From the NCBI GenBank assembly GCA_031292525.1, contig JARLGY010000010.1, positions 26,806 to 90,805 of the forward strand: a stretch of DNA of 64,000 nucleotides, in the 5' to 3' direction. Made by a program: the position numbers and the translations under genes. The notes under the pieces are model-generated. The model was not told where the DNA came from and made no database searches. It worked only from the letters and a program-made list of their open reading frames with translations. The stretch comes from Flavipsychrobacter sp. GTDB taxonomy: Bacteria > Bacteroidota > Bacteroidia > Chitinophagales > Chitinophagaceae. Below, one piece after another: positions 26,834 through 35,671 of the stretch. The first letter of the stretch is position 1; each line of letters opens with the position of its first letter.

Positions 26834-29275
26834 TCATTTGTTGATTACAACTTCGATATTGTCTTGGTTATCCAATTGTGTTTGTATCCATAGTTCTTTA
26901 GCTCCCTTATCGTAATACCAACCAGCCTTTGCTGTTGTAACACTTCCAGATGGCAATGTTGTTCCATTTTCCATTACAGATACAGGGCAATGGTCGAATA
27001 GTATTTTTAATTTGTAATTATGAGATGGAGGGATGAAACTACCTGCAGGCTTGCCCATGTTAATTCTGAGATTGCTGATGCCGTCATTGCAGGTAATATG
27101 CGTGGTAGCATATTTACCCATCTTATAGTCCAGGCTATTACCATCATCTTCGTACAGCTCTGTGCTGCATTTGCTACCAGGATATATGTCTAACGTAATT
27201 GTTTTTGCAACAAATTCATCCATGTACTTCATAGCGGGTTGCATTGGGATAATCGACCCCTCTTTTACAAAAAGCGGTAAAACATCGGCTTCGCAGGCCA
27301 CTTCTATATATTTATGACCTGGTTGTCTTTCTTTTGTCCAGTAGTTGATCCAGTTGCCTTCAGGCAAATAAACCGTCCTGGAACGAGCGCCTTTGGTAGT
27401 TACAGGACATACTAAAAGGTCATTACCAAAAAGATATTCATCAGTAATATTATACACGTTCTCGTCTTCCTGGTAATGCATTACCAGTGCGCTCATGAGT
27501 GGTATACCGGCCTGGTACATTCTGAATGCATTACTATAGATATAAGGGATAAGAGCGTAGCGCAAGGAATCATATTTTCTAAAATTGTTCAGTGCTGCTG
27601 TTCCATAATTCCAAGGCTCTTTATACCCCGGGTGGTCCATGCCAAATACCAGCGCTACCGGACTAAACATACCAAACTGCACCCAACGCATATACAATTC
27701 AGGATCTGCATTGTGCTCAAAGCCCCCCATGCAATGCGACCAGTTGCCTACCCCGGATAGTCCTATATTAAGCCCTGCTTTTATTACCGGTGCAAAGTAT
27801 TGCCATTCACTGGGCCAGTCGCCGGCAAATATGAAAGGATAGCGCTGAATGCCTGCAAAGCCTTCACGTGTCTGGTTCATACCGCGAATACCATTGAGCT
27901 GTTGAAACTTTTCGTAGGGTGTCTTTGCATAAGCCAACGGGAAAAGGTTGTGCAGGGATGGAATATTTTTCCCCTGAGGGCCGGTTTTATCACTTTCGTT
28001 GGCCAGGCCACCAAATGCACTGCCTTCGTCTGTTTTAAGAAATTTTGCACCAATGGAGGCTACTCGCATCACGCCGTGATTCCACCACCAGTTGGCACTT
28101 GCGGTGTCAAAGAAGTTAACAAATTCGCCTGGGTAGTGATCTTCAGGGAAAGTATACCCCCTTTGCTGTGCTGTATCTAATAACTTAATATTCTTTCCAT
28201 TATCAAAGCGTGGGCGAAGATGAAGTCCAACCATCTTGTAGTTCATTGCATATAGCGTATCGAACATATGCTTCGGGTTTCTAAATGTTTCCCGCCATTC
28301 AAATGAGGTGGCGCCTTTGCCACCCTTCTCCCCAAACAGCCGCCAGGTAGAATCGAGCCATAAAATATCAACAGGTATGCCCATTTCCCGCATTTTCCTT
28401 GCCAATGCTATCACATAACTATCTGAGGTCATTTCTTCATAACCCCAAGTGCCACCTGCATACGTGCCCATGTGCAGGCCAAAAGCAAACCGTGGCATTA
28501 AAGGGGCTTTGCCGGTAAGGGAAGTATAGCCATCCATTATTGCAGCGAACTTTTTACCTTTAATAAAGTAATAGTCCAGTTCTCCGCCCACAGCACAAAA
28601 ACTATATTGATGCTGGTTGGTGTTACCCATGTCCCATGTTGAAGGAAATGCATTGTGCAAGAAGATACCGTAACCTTTGGTGCTCATAAAGAAGGGTACG
28701 GGTGAGTAGTTAGCTTCTGTAACGTTGTATGCTCCGAGTAAATGGTCTTTCGCTTCTCCACGGCCTACACTTAGGTGAAGCATCTTGCTACGCTGATCTA
28801 AAAAGTCCATCCGCTCGCCAAAGCCGAAGAAATGTTCATCAGTGGCCATACTTTTCAACACGCCAACAGTATCCTCTTCACTATTTAAACGTATACCTTT
28901 CTCATCTGAAAGTAACTCTCCCCTTTCGTTATAAATACTTAATAGCAGCGACTGCTTATTGATAGAGATAGATAAACTATCGGTGGTGATAACATAAGAT
29001 ATTGCATCACTTTTAACCTGATAAGCTACCGGAGCCCAATCGTACTTTATTACCATCCACGGTTCATCTGGAATAAAAACAGTTGATTTACTTTCCCTTA
29101 CCCTTACCATGGCTGGGGTGCAAAACTCAAGACGCAAATAATGATCAGCACCTTTTAAAGACACTACATTGCCCTGCCGGGAAATATTATTTTTTTCCTG
29201 TGCTCTTATTGTGAGTGAGATCAGAACGACCCCTATAAGCAATACAAGGTGCCTGAAAATTAGATCGTGTTTCAT
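26834..29275 (-). CDS. Glycoside hydrolase family 31 protein, exported
   Basis: The 813-residue product has a signal peptide ending near residue 25 (SLTIRAQEK) and an N-terminal beta-sandwich. A (beta/alpha)8 barrel follows with the nucleophile region FLKTDEGSAFGG (the Asp in KTD) and the acid/base region IFAGDWPSEW. The barrel ends in beta-sandwich domains. The KTD motif resembles the YicI/alpha-xylosidase branch, but alpha-glucosidase or other activity is possible. In the normally conserved loop SHDIGGF the Asp is replaced by Cys (WSHCMGGF). The gene overlaps GH105 by 4 bp. It would act in the periplasm on the side sugars of the imported glycan. Confidence 0.88.
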   Translation of the reverse strand: MKHDLIFRHLVLLIGVVLISLTIRAQEKNNISRQGNVVSLKGADHYLRLEFCTPAMVRVRESKSTVFIPDEPWMVIKYDWAPVAYQVKSDAISYVITTDSLSISINKQSLLLSIYNERGELLSDEKGIRLNSEEDTVGVLKSMATDEHFFGFGERMDFLDQRSKMLHLSVGRGEAKDHLLGAYNVTEANYSPVPFFMSTKGYGIFLHNAFPSTWDMGNTNQHQYSFCAVGGELDYYFIKGKKFAAIMDGYTSLTGKAPLMPRFAFGLHMGTYAGGTWGYEEMTSDSYVIALARKMREMGIPVDILWLDSTWRLFGEKGGKGATSFEWRETFRNPKHMFDTLYAMNYKMVGLHLRPRFDNGKNIKLLDTAQQRGYTFPEDHYPGEFVNFFDTASANWWWNHGVMRVASIGAKFLKTDEGSAFGGLANESDKTGPQGKNIPSLHNLFPLAYAKTPYEKFQQLNGIRGMNQTREGFAGIQRYPFIFAGDWPSEWQYFAPVIKAGLNIGLSGVGNWSHCMGGFEHNADPELYMRWVQFGMFSPVALVFGMDHPGYKEPWNYGTAALNNFRKYDSLRYALIPYIYSNAFRMYQAGIPLMSALVMHYQEDENVYNITDEYLFGNDLLVCPVTTKGARSRTVYLPEGNWINYWTKERQPGHKYIEVACEADVLPLFVKEGSIIPMQPAMKYMDEFVAKTITLDIYPGSKCSTELYEDDGNSLDYKMGKYATTHITCNDGISNLRINMGKPAGSFIPPSHNYKLKILFDHCPVSVMENGTTLPSGSVTTAKAGWYYDKGAKELWIQTQLDNQDNIEVVINK

Positions 29276-30420
29276 TTCTTTAATTTATAAACTTCAACTC
29301 CTGCCAGTAAAAAGCAACCCAATCCGTAGTCTTCAAAATCTGGCACACTGGTATAATTGACTGGCTGCCCATCCTTAGGTTCTTTACCTGTTCCCTGCAC
29401 ATAAGCAAGTGAGCCATCTTTGCGCACAGCTTCCCGTTGCATAGCATTCCAGGCATTAGTAACTGAAGGGAGGTATTTGGCGCGGGGAAGCATCCGATTG
29501 TTTATACCCCATGCATAGCCATAAACAAAGAGCGCAGTGCCAGTCAGTTCCTTGCCACCAAAGTGACTGGAGTCCGTAAGGCTTACATTCCAATAACCAT
29601 CTTTTCGCTGTAAGGGTAATAGCGCAGCACACATGTTTTTGTAATCATCCAGATATTCCTGGTAGTGCGGGTCTGACACTGTCAAATCTTGCAATGTTCT
29701 TACCAGCGCGGCCAAAACCCATCCATTGCCCCTGCTCCAATAACAATTTGAGCCATTGGGTTCTTTGTATGGCGGTATAAAGTCTTTATCGCGCCACCAT
29801 AATTTATCTACTGGGTTGTAAAGACCGGTCCCTCCTTGCTTGTACTTTGTATAGGCATACAGTTTATACATCTTCTCGTAATAGCGACTATCATTATAAT
29901 GCTTACCCAGTTTTACAAATACCGGCATCGCCATTTGCAGCGCGTCTATCCAATACCAGTCATCAACTTTATCACTCGCAACCATACTATCTATCGAAGC
30001 TTTTATAGCGCTTACCCATAGTTCGTTTTTGCTGATCTCAAAAAGATCTATATAGGTTTGCCCTGCGCACTGATGATCAGCATCCCTTGTTGTAGCGCCA
30101 CTCCTGAGCCCCCATTGATGGCTGTTACCCCATCGAACTGAATAATCATAGTAAACCTTTTCCCCATAAATACTGTAAAGCGCCATGAGCCCTTCATAGT
30201 AAACAGCCCGTGTCCATAAATTGCTTGGCCTCGATACCCCTTTCACGGTTACTACGGCTCCAGGGTCAGGCCATTTATTCATAAAGTGCTGGTTGGCCTG
30301 TTGCAGTGTTTGCAATATTGCTTGCTTATACTTAGCTGTATGTGATATGGCTGCTGTCGGCAATAAGAATATTGCCAATAGCGCCATACATCCATCTAAA
30401 AACCATTTTTTATACTTCAT
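29272..30420 (-). CDS. Glycoside hydrolase family 105 (unsaturated rhamnogalacturonyl hydrolase type)
   Basis: The 382-residue product has a signal peptide (cleavage near residue 27) and an (alpha/alpha)6 pattern with WGLRSGATTRDADHQCAGQTYIDL, DDWYWIDALQMAMPVFVKLG and CYWSRGNGWVLAALVRTL. This matches GH105/YteR, which removes the unsaturated glucuronyl or galacturonyl residue left at the non-reducing end by a lyase. Its presence suggests that the target polymer was cut by a polysaccharide lyase, but no lyase gene is in the window. Overlap with GH31 and a 36-bp gap to GH106 show an operon. Confidence 0.88.
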   Translation of the reverse strand: MKYKKWFLDGCMALLAIFLLPTAAISHTAKYKQAILQTLQQANQHFMNKWPDPGAVVTVKGVSRPSNLWTRAVYYEGLMALYSIYGEKVYYDYSVRWGNSHQWGLRSGATTRDADHQCAGQTYIDLFEISKNELWVSAIKASIDSMVASDKVDDWYWIDALQMAMPVFVKLGKHYNDSRYYEKMYKLYAYTKYKQGGTGLYNPVDKLWWRDKDFIPPYKEPNGSNCYWSRGNGWVLAALVRTLQDLTVSDPHYQEYLDDYKNMCAALLPLQRKDGYWNVSLTDSSHFGGKELTGTALFVYGYAWGINNRMLPRAKYLPSVTNAWNAMQREAVRKDGSLAYVQGTGKEPKDGQPVNYTSVPDFEDYGLGCFLLAGVEVYKLKK

Positions 30421-30456
30421 TATTTACTATCGCGTACTTACTCTCAAAAGATAAAT

Positions 30457-33285
30457 TTATTTGTCTGTTACAGGTATCAAAGTAACCGGTGATAACAAGC
30501 CCGACGGCTTTGGAACCCAGCCCGACGTGTTTAATAGCCCATCGGCCCCACGATTTTCTTTAAGATGTGCAGGCATATTGATGTTGTAAAATTTCTTCCA
30601 TTGTACTTTATTTTTGTCCAGCCAGATAATGCGGTTGGCCATACTATTGGTTACTAAGATCTTCAACTGATTAGTAGTTTTCAGATCATTAGCATTTATA
30701 ACCAGCCTGTAAGAAGGACCAATTAAAGTACCCAACGATTTTCCATTTAATATTACCTCAGCGCTTTCACCTACTTTACCCATATCTAATATCCATGACC
30801 TTGCATTGGATACAGGTTTTTTGAAATTGATACTGTATTCAGCAGTGCCTGAGAAGTACTTCATTGAATCATTACCAAGGTCCGTCCATGATCCCGGCCT
30901 ATCTATCATTACAGGTGCGGGCAGGGAAGGTCCACCTGATATAAATTTAAGTTTCCAGTTCCCCGCTATTTTTTGAGGTGTTCCCAGGTTATCTGTATAA
31001 GGAAAAGAGGCACCTGTTATATTGCTGTGGGCCGTTTGCAAAATGCAGCTTTCACCCGGTTGTAAAGAAATAAATACCCACGTGCCTTCTTTAGCGCTGT
31101 TATGCATCCTGGCCACTCCACATTCACCATGCATTGGGTCGTACAAAGCAGCACTGTTAAATGTAGCAGCAAGCTTTATATATCCAGAAAATGGATGAAC
31201 TAGCGGGTTTGATATAAAATAGATATTCCCATTATTCCAGCTACGGCGTACAAAACGAAGACCGAGATCGGTAACGCTTTCTCTACGGACCTTAGCCGTT
31301 GCTAACAATAGTGCTGCATCGTCACCCAGCAGAAATCTGCCACTACTAACGTTTGCCGTTTGTACGTCATCTACCGTAGTAAATTTCAATTGTTGTAACA
31401 GCGTTTTAAATTCATTTTGCCTGGCTGCCAGGTTCTCATAACCGGGGACATCTCCCGGCAAATTATTGAGACAGATGATGGTTGCACCAGCCTTTGCCAG
31501 TTTTAATAATTGTTTCAAGGTCTCAAGTGGCAAGTACTTTACTCCGGCCAGCAGGATAGTCTGGTAATGAACACCGCCAGTACTCAGTTGGCTGCCGTCA
31601 ACAGCCACATTCTTTAGCTGTTTATCAGAGATCATGTCAAACGAATATCCCCGGGCCAGCATCATTTCAGACACTGAGTCAAATACAGTGTTCTGAAACC
31701 CCTTCATTCCATCAAAATGGATCAGCATTTCATTTCCCGGTTCTGATATCTTATCGCTAAATGGAAAATAAACAAGCACATCATTATCAGAGTTGCCTGT
31801 TTGGAGGAATGATTGCGTGCGTGCCACATAATGGTTTAGGGTACCAAAATCCTTCCACATAGGATTAGCCGGAGTAAAATGAGTAGCAGCATAGAATAAC
31901 CATCCCGGCCACACCTCATTAGCAGGGGAATAGTTTGTACCATGATAGAATATATGATTGACGCCACCTACAAAAAGCTTATCCACCGCCGCTTTAACAT
32001 CGCCCAATGACGACAGAAAATGCTCATTAAGCCAGGTTGCAGATTCTGAAGAAGCTAATGGCTTGCCCATAACGTGAGCCGCAGACGTTGCAAATTTGTA
32101 ACGCAGGATGTCATCACCCTCTGTCTCAGGTATATCAATGGTTGCATAAAGATCCAAAATGTTAGCAGGAGAACCATGCGATTGATTACGAACGATCTTT
32201 CCCTTTGCTTTTGCCCATTCATGCCAAGGTTGTGTGAATTTTTCCAGTAATAATTCCGAGATAGTTTCCCGGTAATCATAGAGTACCCGCATATTTTTAT
32301 CAGGAACATCGTTTTGAAAAAGAGCCGGCAGCTGTTGTTTCAGATCATATCCTCTTCTTTCTTTGAACTCATTAAGAAGTCCTGGAGACCATGTGCTTTG
32401 TCCCACCGCGTCATCTACCTCATATGAGTCATTAAAGAAGGCACGGAGATGATGTATGTCTTTATTGGCAAATGCAGTATCAAAAGCATGCAGATAATTC
32501 TTTAATGCCGTGGCAGAGAAATGATCAATTGCATAGCCTTCCCCTCCGGGAGCTGCACGCTCTACCATCTTGCCATGCCAGCCCATAAAAAGTGCATATA
32601 ACGTCCACTTGCCTGCGGATGCTTGCCAGTCTAATTTTCCAGCGGCATCTACATGATTTGTCAGATCTACGACTTGGCCATTGCTTGAATAGGCCATAAG
32701 TGTTATTAATGGGAGCATTTTCTCATATTGCACCTGGTCAAAAGCATAAGCCTGCAAATTTTTATTCGTAGCAATAGGATAGGATAAAGCGCTGATGTCT
32801 ATTTTTTTGCCACTTTCTGTTCGTACTAATGGGGTTTGCACAAATTGGATAGTCTCCTTTAAAACTTCACCTTCATCCAGCTTGTACATTTTCATGTGTA
32901 CATCTTTACTGGCATCTTCTGGTGTGACCCATGGGCCTCCGAATGGCCAGCCTGTAACTGTTGCCATATCAATACCTAAGTCAAGCCGTTCTGCCTCTTT
33001 CAATGTATATTGAAAAAGAGCTACCCACTGTGGTGAAAGGAAATTGACAAACTTTTGCTCAGCACCTTTTACGCCATATATCGGCGTAACCTCCATTCCT
33101 CCCAGCCCGGCATTCTTATATTGCTCCATAGACCAGGTAAGGCCGGAACTATCGACAGCGCTACCCTGCCACCACCAACGTGTCCACGGTTTCATGATTT
33201 GGGTAACAGCGGGCCATGAAACCTGTGCCTGCATGGTGCTCTGCCAAAGAAATAAAGCTATAATTATCCCGTAATACTTTTTCAT
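30457..33285 (-). CDS. Glycoside hydrolase family 106 alpha-L-rhamnosidase
   Basis: The 942-residue product has a signal peptide (MKKYYGIIIALFLWQSTMQAQ) and the GH106 opening KPWTRWWWQGSAVDSSGLTWSMEQYKNAGLGG, which is highly typical. The long middle barrel is followed by C-terminal beta-sandwich domains, including a galactose-binding-like region (GKVGESAEVILNGKSLG). GH106 enzymes release L-rhamnose from rhamnogalacturonan-type and other glycans. Its product is the substrate of the Rha enzymes of the same locus. It lies 49 bp after the polysaccharide deacetylase gene on the same strand. Confidence 0.93.
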   Translation of the reverse strand: MKKYYGIIIALFLWQSTMQAQVSWPAVTQIMKPWTRWWWQGSAVDSSGLTWSMEQYKNAGLGGMEVTPIYGVKGAEQKFVNFLSPQWVALFQYTLKEAERLDLGIDMATVTGWPFGGPWVTPEDASKDVHMKMYKLDEGEVLKETIQFVQTPLVRTESGKKIDISALSYPIATNKNLQAYAFDQVQYEKMLPLITLMAYSSNGQVVDLTNHVDAAGKLDWQASAGKWTLYALFMGWHGKMVERAAPGGEGYAIDHFSATALKNYLHAFDTAFANKDIHHLRAFFNDSYEVDDAVGQSTWSPGLLNEFKERRGYDLKQQLPALFQNDVPDKNMRVLYDYRETISELLLEKFTQPWHEWAKAKGKIVRNQSHGSPANILDLYATIDIPETEGDDILRYKFATSAAHVMGKPLASSESATWLNEHFLSSLGDVKAAVDKLFVGGVNHIFYHGTNYSPANEVWPGWLFYAATHFTPANPMWKDFGTLNHYVARTQSFLQTGNSDNDVLVYFPFSDKISEPGNEMLIHFDGMKGFQNTVFDSVSEMMLARGYSFDMISDKQLKNVAVDGSQLSTGGVHYQTILLAGVKYLPLETLKQLLKLAKAGATIICLNNLPGDVPGYENLAARQNEFKTLLQQLKFTTVDDVQTANVSSGRFLLGDDAALLLATAKVRRESVTDLGLRFVRRSWNNGNIYFISNPLVHPFSGYIKLAATFNSAALYDPMHGECGVARMHNSAKEGTWVFISLQPGESCILQTAHSNITGASFPYTDNLGTPQKIAGNWKLKFISGGPSLPAPVMIDRPGSWTDLGNDSMKYFSGTAEYSINFKKPVSNARSWILDMGKVGESAEVILNGKSLGTLIGPSYRLVINANDLKTTNQLKILVTNSMANRIIWLDKNKVQWKKFYNINMPAHLKENRGADGLLNTSGWVPKPSGLLSPVTLIPVTDK

Positions 33286-33334
33286 GGTGTCTTTTGAAAC
33301 TGACCGTTTGTTTTGGTGACCATTATTTTTTGTT

Positions 33335-34099
33335 TCAATATTCAGCAGGCAATGGTATTGTTTCCGCGTTTCTAAAGTCTATATATTTATTCAGATCTCG
33401 CATAGCTATTACTTTATACCCTTTGGCCTTTAGTAACTGCAGGTAGCGTTCAAATCTTTTCGGTGAGGTTGTTACCCACGGGTGGGCCAGATCAGGAACT
33501 CCGTGTACTGTAAGCACTATTATCTTTTCCTTGTTGTCCTGTTTCAGTACTCTAAATATTTTGCCTTTATTAGCAGCGCTAAACGAGGGTATATAAAATG
33601 GATGGTCATGTATGGGGTCATACAGCTTGCTTCCACCAGTTCTGGCCATAACAATGCCATTCATTTGCAGTGTTTTTATAGCAGGTGCGTAAGTATCATA
33701 ACCTGGATATGCAAAACTTACGGGTCTTGGTATGCCATATTTTTCACACTGATCGTTGATATAGGCAAGCTCCATGTTCAATGTATCAGCGTCCACTTTA
33801 TCCACATGTTTATGGTGCCAGGTATGGTTGCCTATTTCAAATCCCATACTATTCAGCGCCTTTATTTGCTGCCAGGTCATATACTTATTTGTATCTGCAT
33901 AATCCGGAGGAAACTCACAAACAAAGAATGTTGCGCCGAAGCCATATTTCTTTAACAGTGGTGCAACATAGCTATAATGGCTTTTAGCACCGTCGTCGAA
34001 CGTGAGTACTACCAGTTTTTCAGGAATGGGTTCCCTGAGTATCTGCGCCTGCAAGGAAGATACATACAGTAAGAAAAACAAAACTATTGATCTGCGCAT
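33335..34099 (-). CDS. Polysaccharide deacetylase family protein, exported
   Basis: The 254-residue product has a signal peptide (residues 1-20) and the NodB-homology motif set: LTFDDGAKSHYSY (first Asp pair), IGNHTWHHKHVD (two metal-binding His), then FAYPGYDTY and a late LTVHGVPD. These form the active site of metal-dependent carbohydrate esterase family 4. It would remove acetyl groups from the imported glycan so that the hydrolases can act. The gene lies between susD and GH106 in the minus-strand run. Confidence 0.85.
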   Translation of the reverse strand: MRRSIVLFFLLYVSSLQAQILREPIPEKLVVLTFDDGAKSHYSYVAPLLKKYGFGATFFVCEFPPDYADTNKYMTWQQIKALNSMGFEIGNHTWHHKHVDKVDADTLNMELAYINDQCEKYGIPRPVSFAYPGYDTYAPAIKTLQMNGIVMARTGGSKLYDPIHDHPFYIPSFSAANKGKIFRVLKQDNKEKIIVLTVHGVPDLAHPWVTTSPKRFERYLQLLKAKGYKVIAMRDLNKYIDFRNAETIPLPAEY

Positions 34100-34163
34100 T
34101 GCCTGTTAAAGATTAATAAGAACAGTTAGAGTAAACCTGACACACTTAAGTTCTATAATGAAC

Positions 34164-35651
34164 CTAATACCCTGGATTTTGTGTATAAAGCCCAGGCTTA
34201 ACATCCATTTCTGATTGTGGAATGGGATAAATGATATAGTTAGTCTGGAATGGCTGTATCCTTTTCTGCACATCGTCTGCAGCTATCCAGGCTTGCATTA
34301 TACTCACCACATTTCCGCTCCTTACCAGATCGTGCCAACGCAATCCTTCTGCCATAAATTCCCTTCTCCTCTCTTCTAATAATACCGGTAATGTTACACC
34401 ACTTATATTAGGAAGGCCAGCCCGTGTACGTACTTGGTTAACGATACCGTCCACATCGCCTGCACCCGAACCATGCAATATACATTCTGCCTTCAGCATT
34501 AGTATATCGGTATAACGGGTCACAATAAAATTGATAGGCCAGTCAAAACGGTTAGTACCATACTTTGTTATATCGAGATACTTCTTAAAAAAACTCTGAG
34601 TTTCAGTTGTACCATTGTAAGTATAACCTCTTTGAACACTGAATTTGTAGCGAAGATCATTAGTGGTATCGAACGACTGGATCAGATTATTTGATAAAGG
34701 GCGAATTTCATACCCACCTTGCGACACAATACCTACAGAATTGAAATAAAAATCGGGTACCAATACCCATGGGAAGGAACCACCCAGATTATTATTGCCG
34801 CTTATATATTCAACATCAAAGATCACTTCTGCATTGTTCTCATTTGTATAAGAAAATATGCTGCTATAAGAGGGTAAAAGAGAATAGACATTGGCATTGA
34901 TTATAGTATCTAACAATGCACTTGCTTTACTCCATTCATTTAAACCAAGCCCTGGCCCTTCAATACCATAAGTAGGCCCAGAGCGGGTCATATACACCAG
35001 TGCAAGTGTAGCAGTTGCAGCATAGCGGGTTGCACGGCCTTTGTCTGTAGCACTATAACTAGCGGGTAAATTAGCAGCCGCAAACTGCAGGTCTGAAATG
35101 ATGAGATCATAGATAGTACTAACAGAGCTTCGCCCAATAGTATTTGCCTCTGCAACCGTAAGCGGATGATCAACAAGCGGTACTTTGCCAAACCATCTTA
35201 CCAGATCAAAATACATGAAGGCACGCAGATATCTTGTTTCGGCTTCGAACCTGTTACGTAGCGTTGCATCTGATATTACAGTACCATTCTTTTTTAGCTG
35301 GTCTAAAACTGTGTTGGCCTTGTATATACCATTAAAATTGGTGAGGTAAGCCTCTGCTACATATGGGTTTGTAGCTATTGTACTGAAAAAGCTATTGATC
35401 CCTTCCCAATCGCGTACACCCCCCGGAGATAAAGCATATAAATTATCTGATCTTGTTTCAGATAAATTTAATTGCCTGTCTGGATAAGTGCGCAGGCTGG
35501 AATAAACCGCATTCACAGCCTGCAGAAAGTCATTTGAGCTTTTGTAAAAGGCATCGGTTGTCTCAACTGATATAGGTTGCTGATTCAATTGCTTTGTACA
35601 TGAGCTGAACAGGATGAAAATTGATAAAGCACTGATTATTATATGTTTCAT
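34164..35651 (-). CDS. SusD/RagB-type outer-membrane glycan-binding lipoprotein
   Basis: The 495-residue product has a lipoprotein signal (SIFILFSSC) and is SusD-like along its length: TDAFYKSSNDFLQAVNAVYSSL near the N-terminus, ETRYLRAFMYFDLVRWFG in the middle, and the C-terminal VRTRAGLP ... LLEERRREFMAEGLRWHDLVR, which is a strong SusD signature. It would cap the SusC barrel at the outer surface and bind the oligosaccharide. It lies 20 bp after susC. The ligand is inferred from neighbours as rhamnose-containing. Confidence 0.95.
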   Translation of the reverse strand: MKHIIISALSIFILFSSCTKQLNQQPISVETTDAFYKSSNDFLQAVNAVYSSLRTYPDRQLNLSETRSDNLYALSPGGVRDWEGINSFFSTIATNPYVAEAYLTNFNGIYKANTVLDQLKKNGTVISDATLRNRFEAETRYLRAFMYFDLVRWFGKVPLVDHPLTVAEANTIGRSSVSTIYDLIISDLQFAAANLPASYSATDKGRATRYAATATLALVYMTRSGPTYGIEGPGLGLNEWSKASALLDTIINANVYSLLPSYSSIFSYTNENNAEVIFDVEYISGNNNLGGSFPWVLVPDFYFNSVGIVSQGGYEIRPLSNNLIQSFDTTNDLRYKFSVQRGYTYNGTTETQSFFKKYLDITKYGTNRFDWPINFIVTRYTDILMLKAECILHGSGAGDVDGIVNQVRTRAGLPNISGVTLPVLLEERRREFMAEGLRWHDLVRSGNVVSIMQAWIAADDVQKRIQPFQTNYIIYPIPQSEMDVKPGLYTQNPGY

Positions 35652-35671
35652 AACTTAATTTTTTATTGAGC

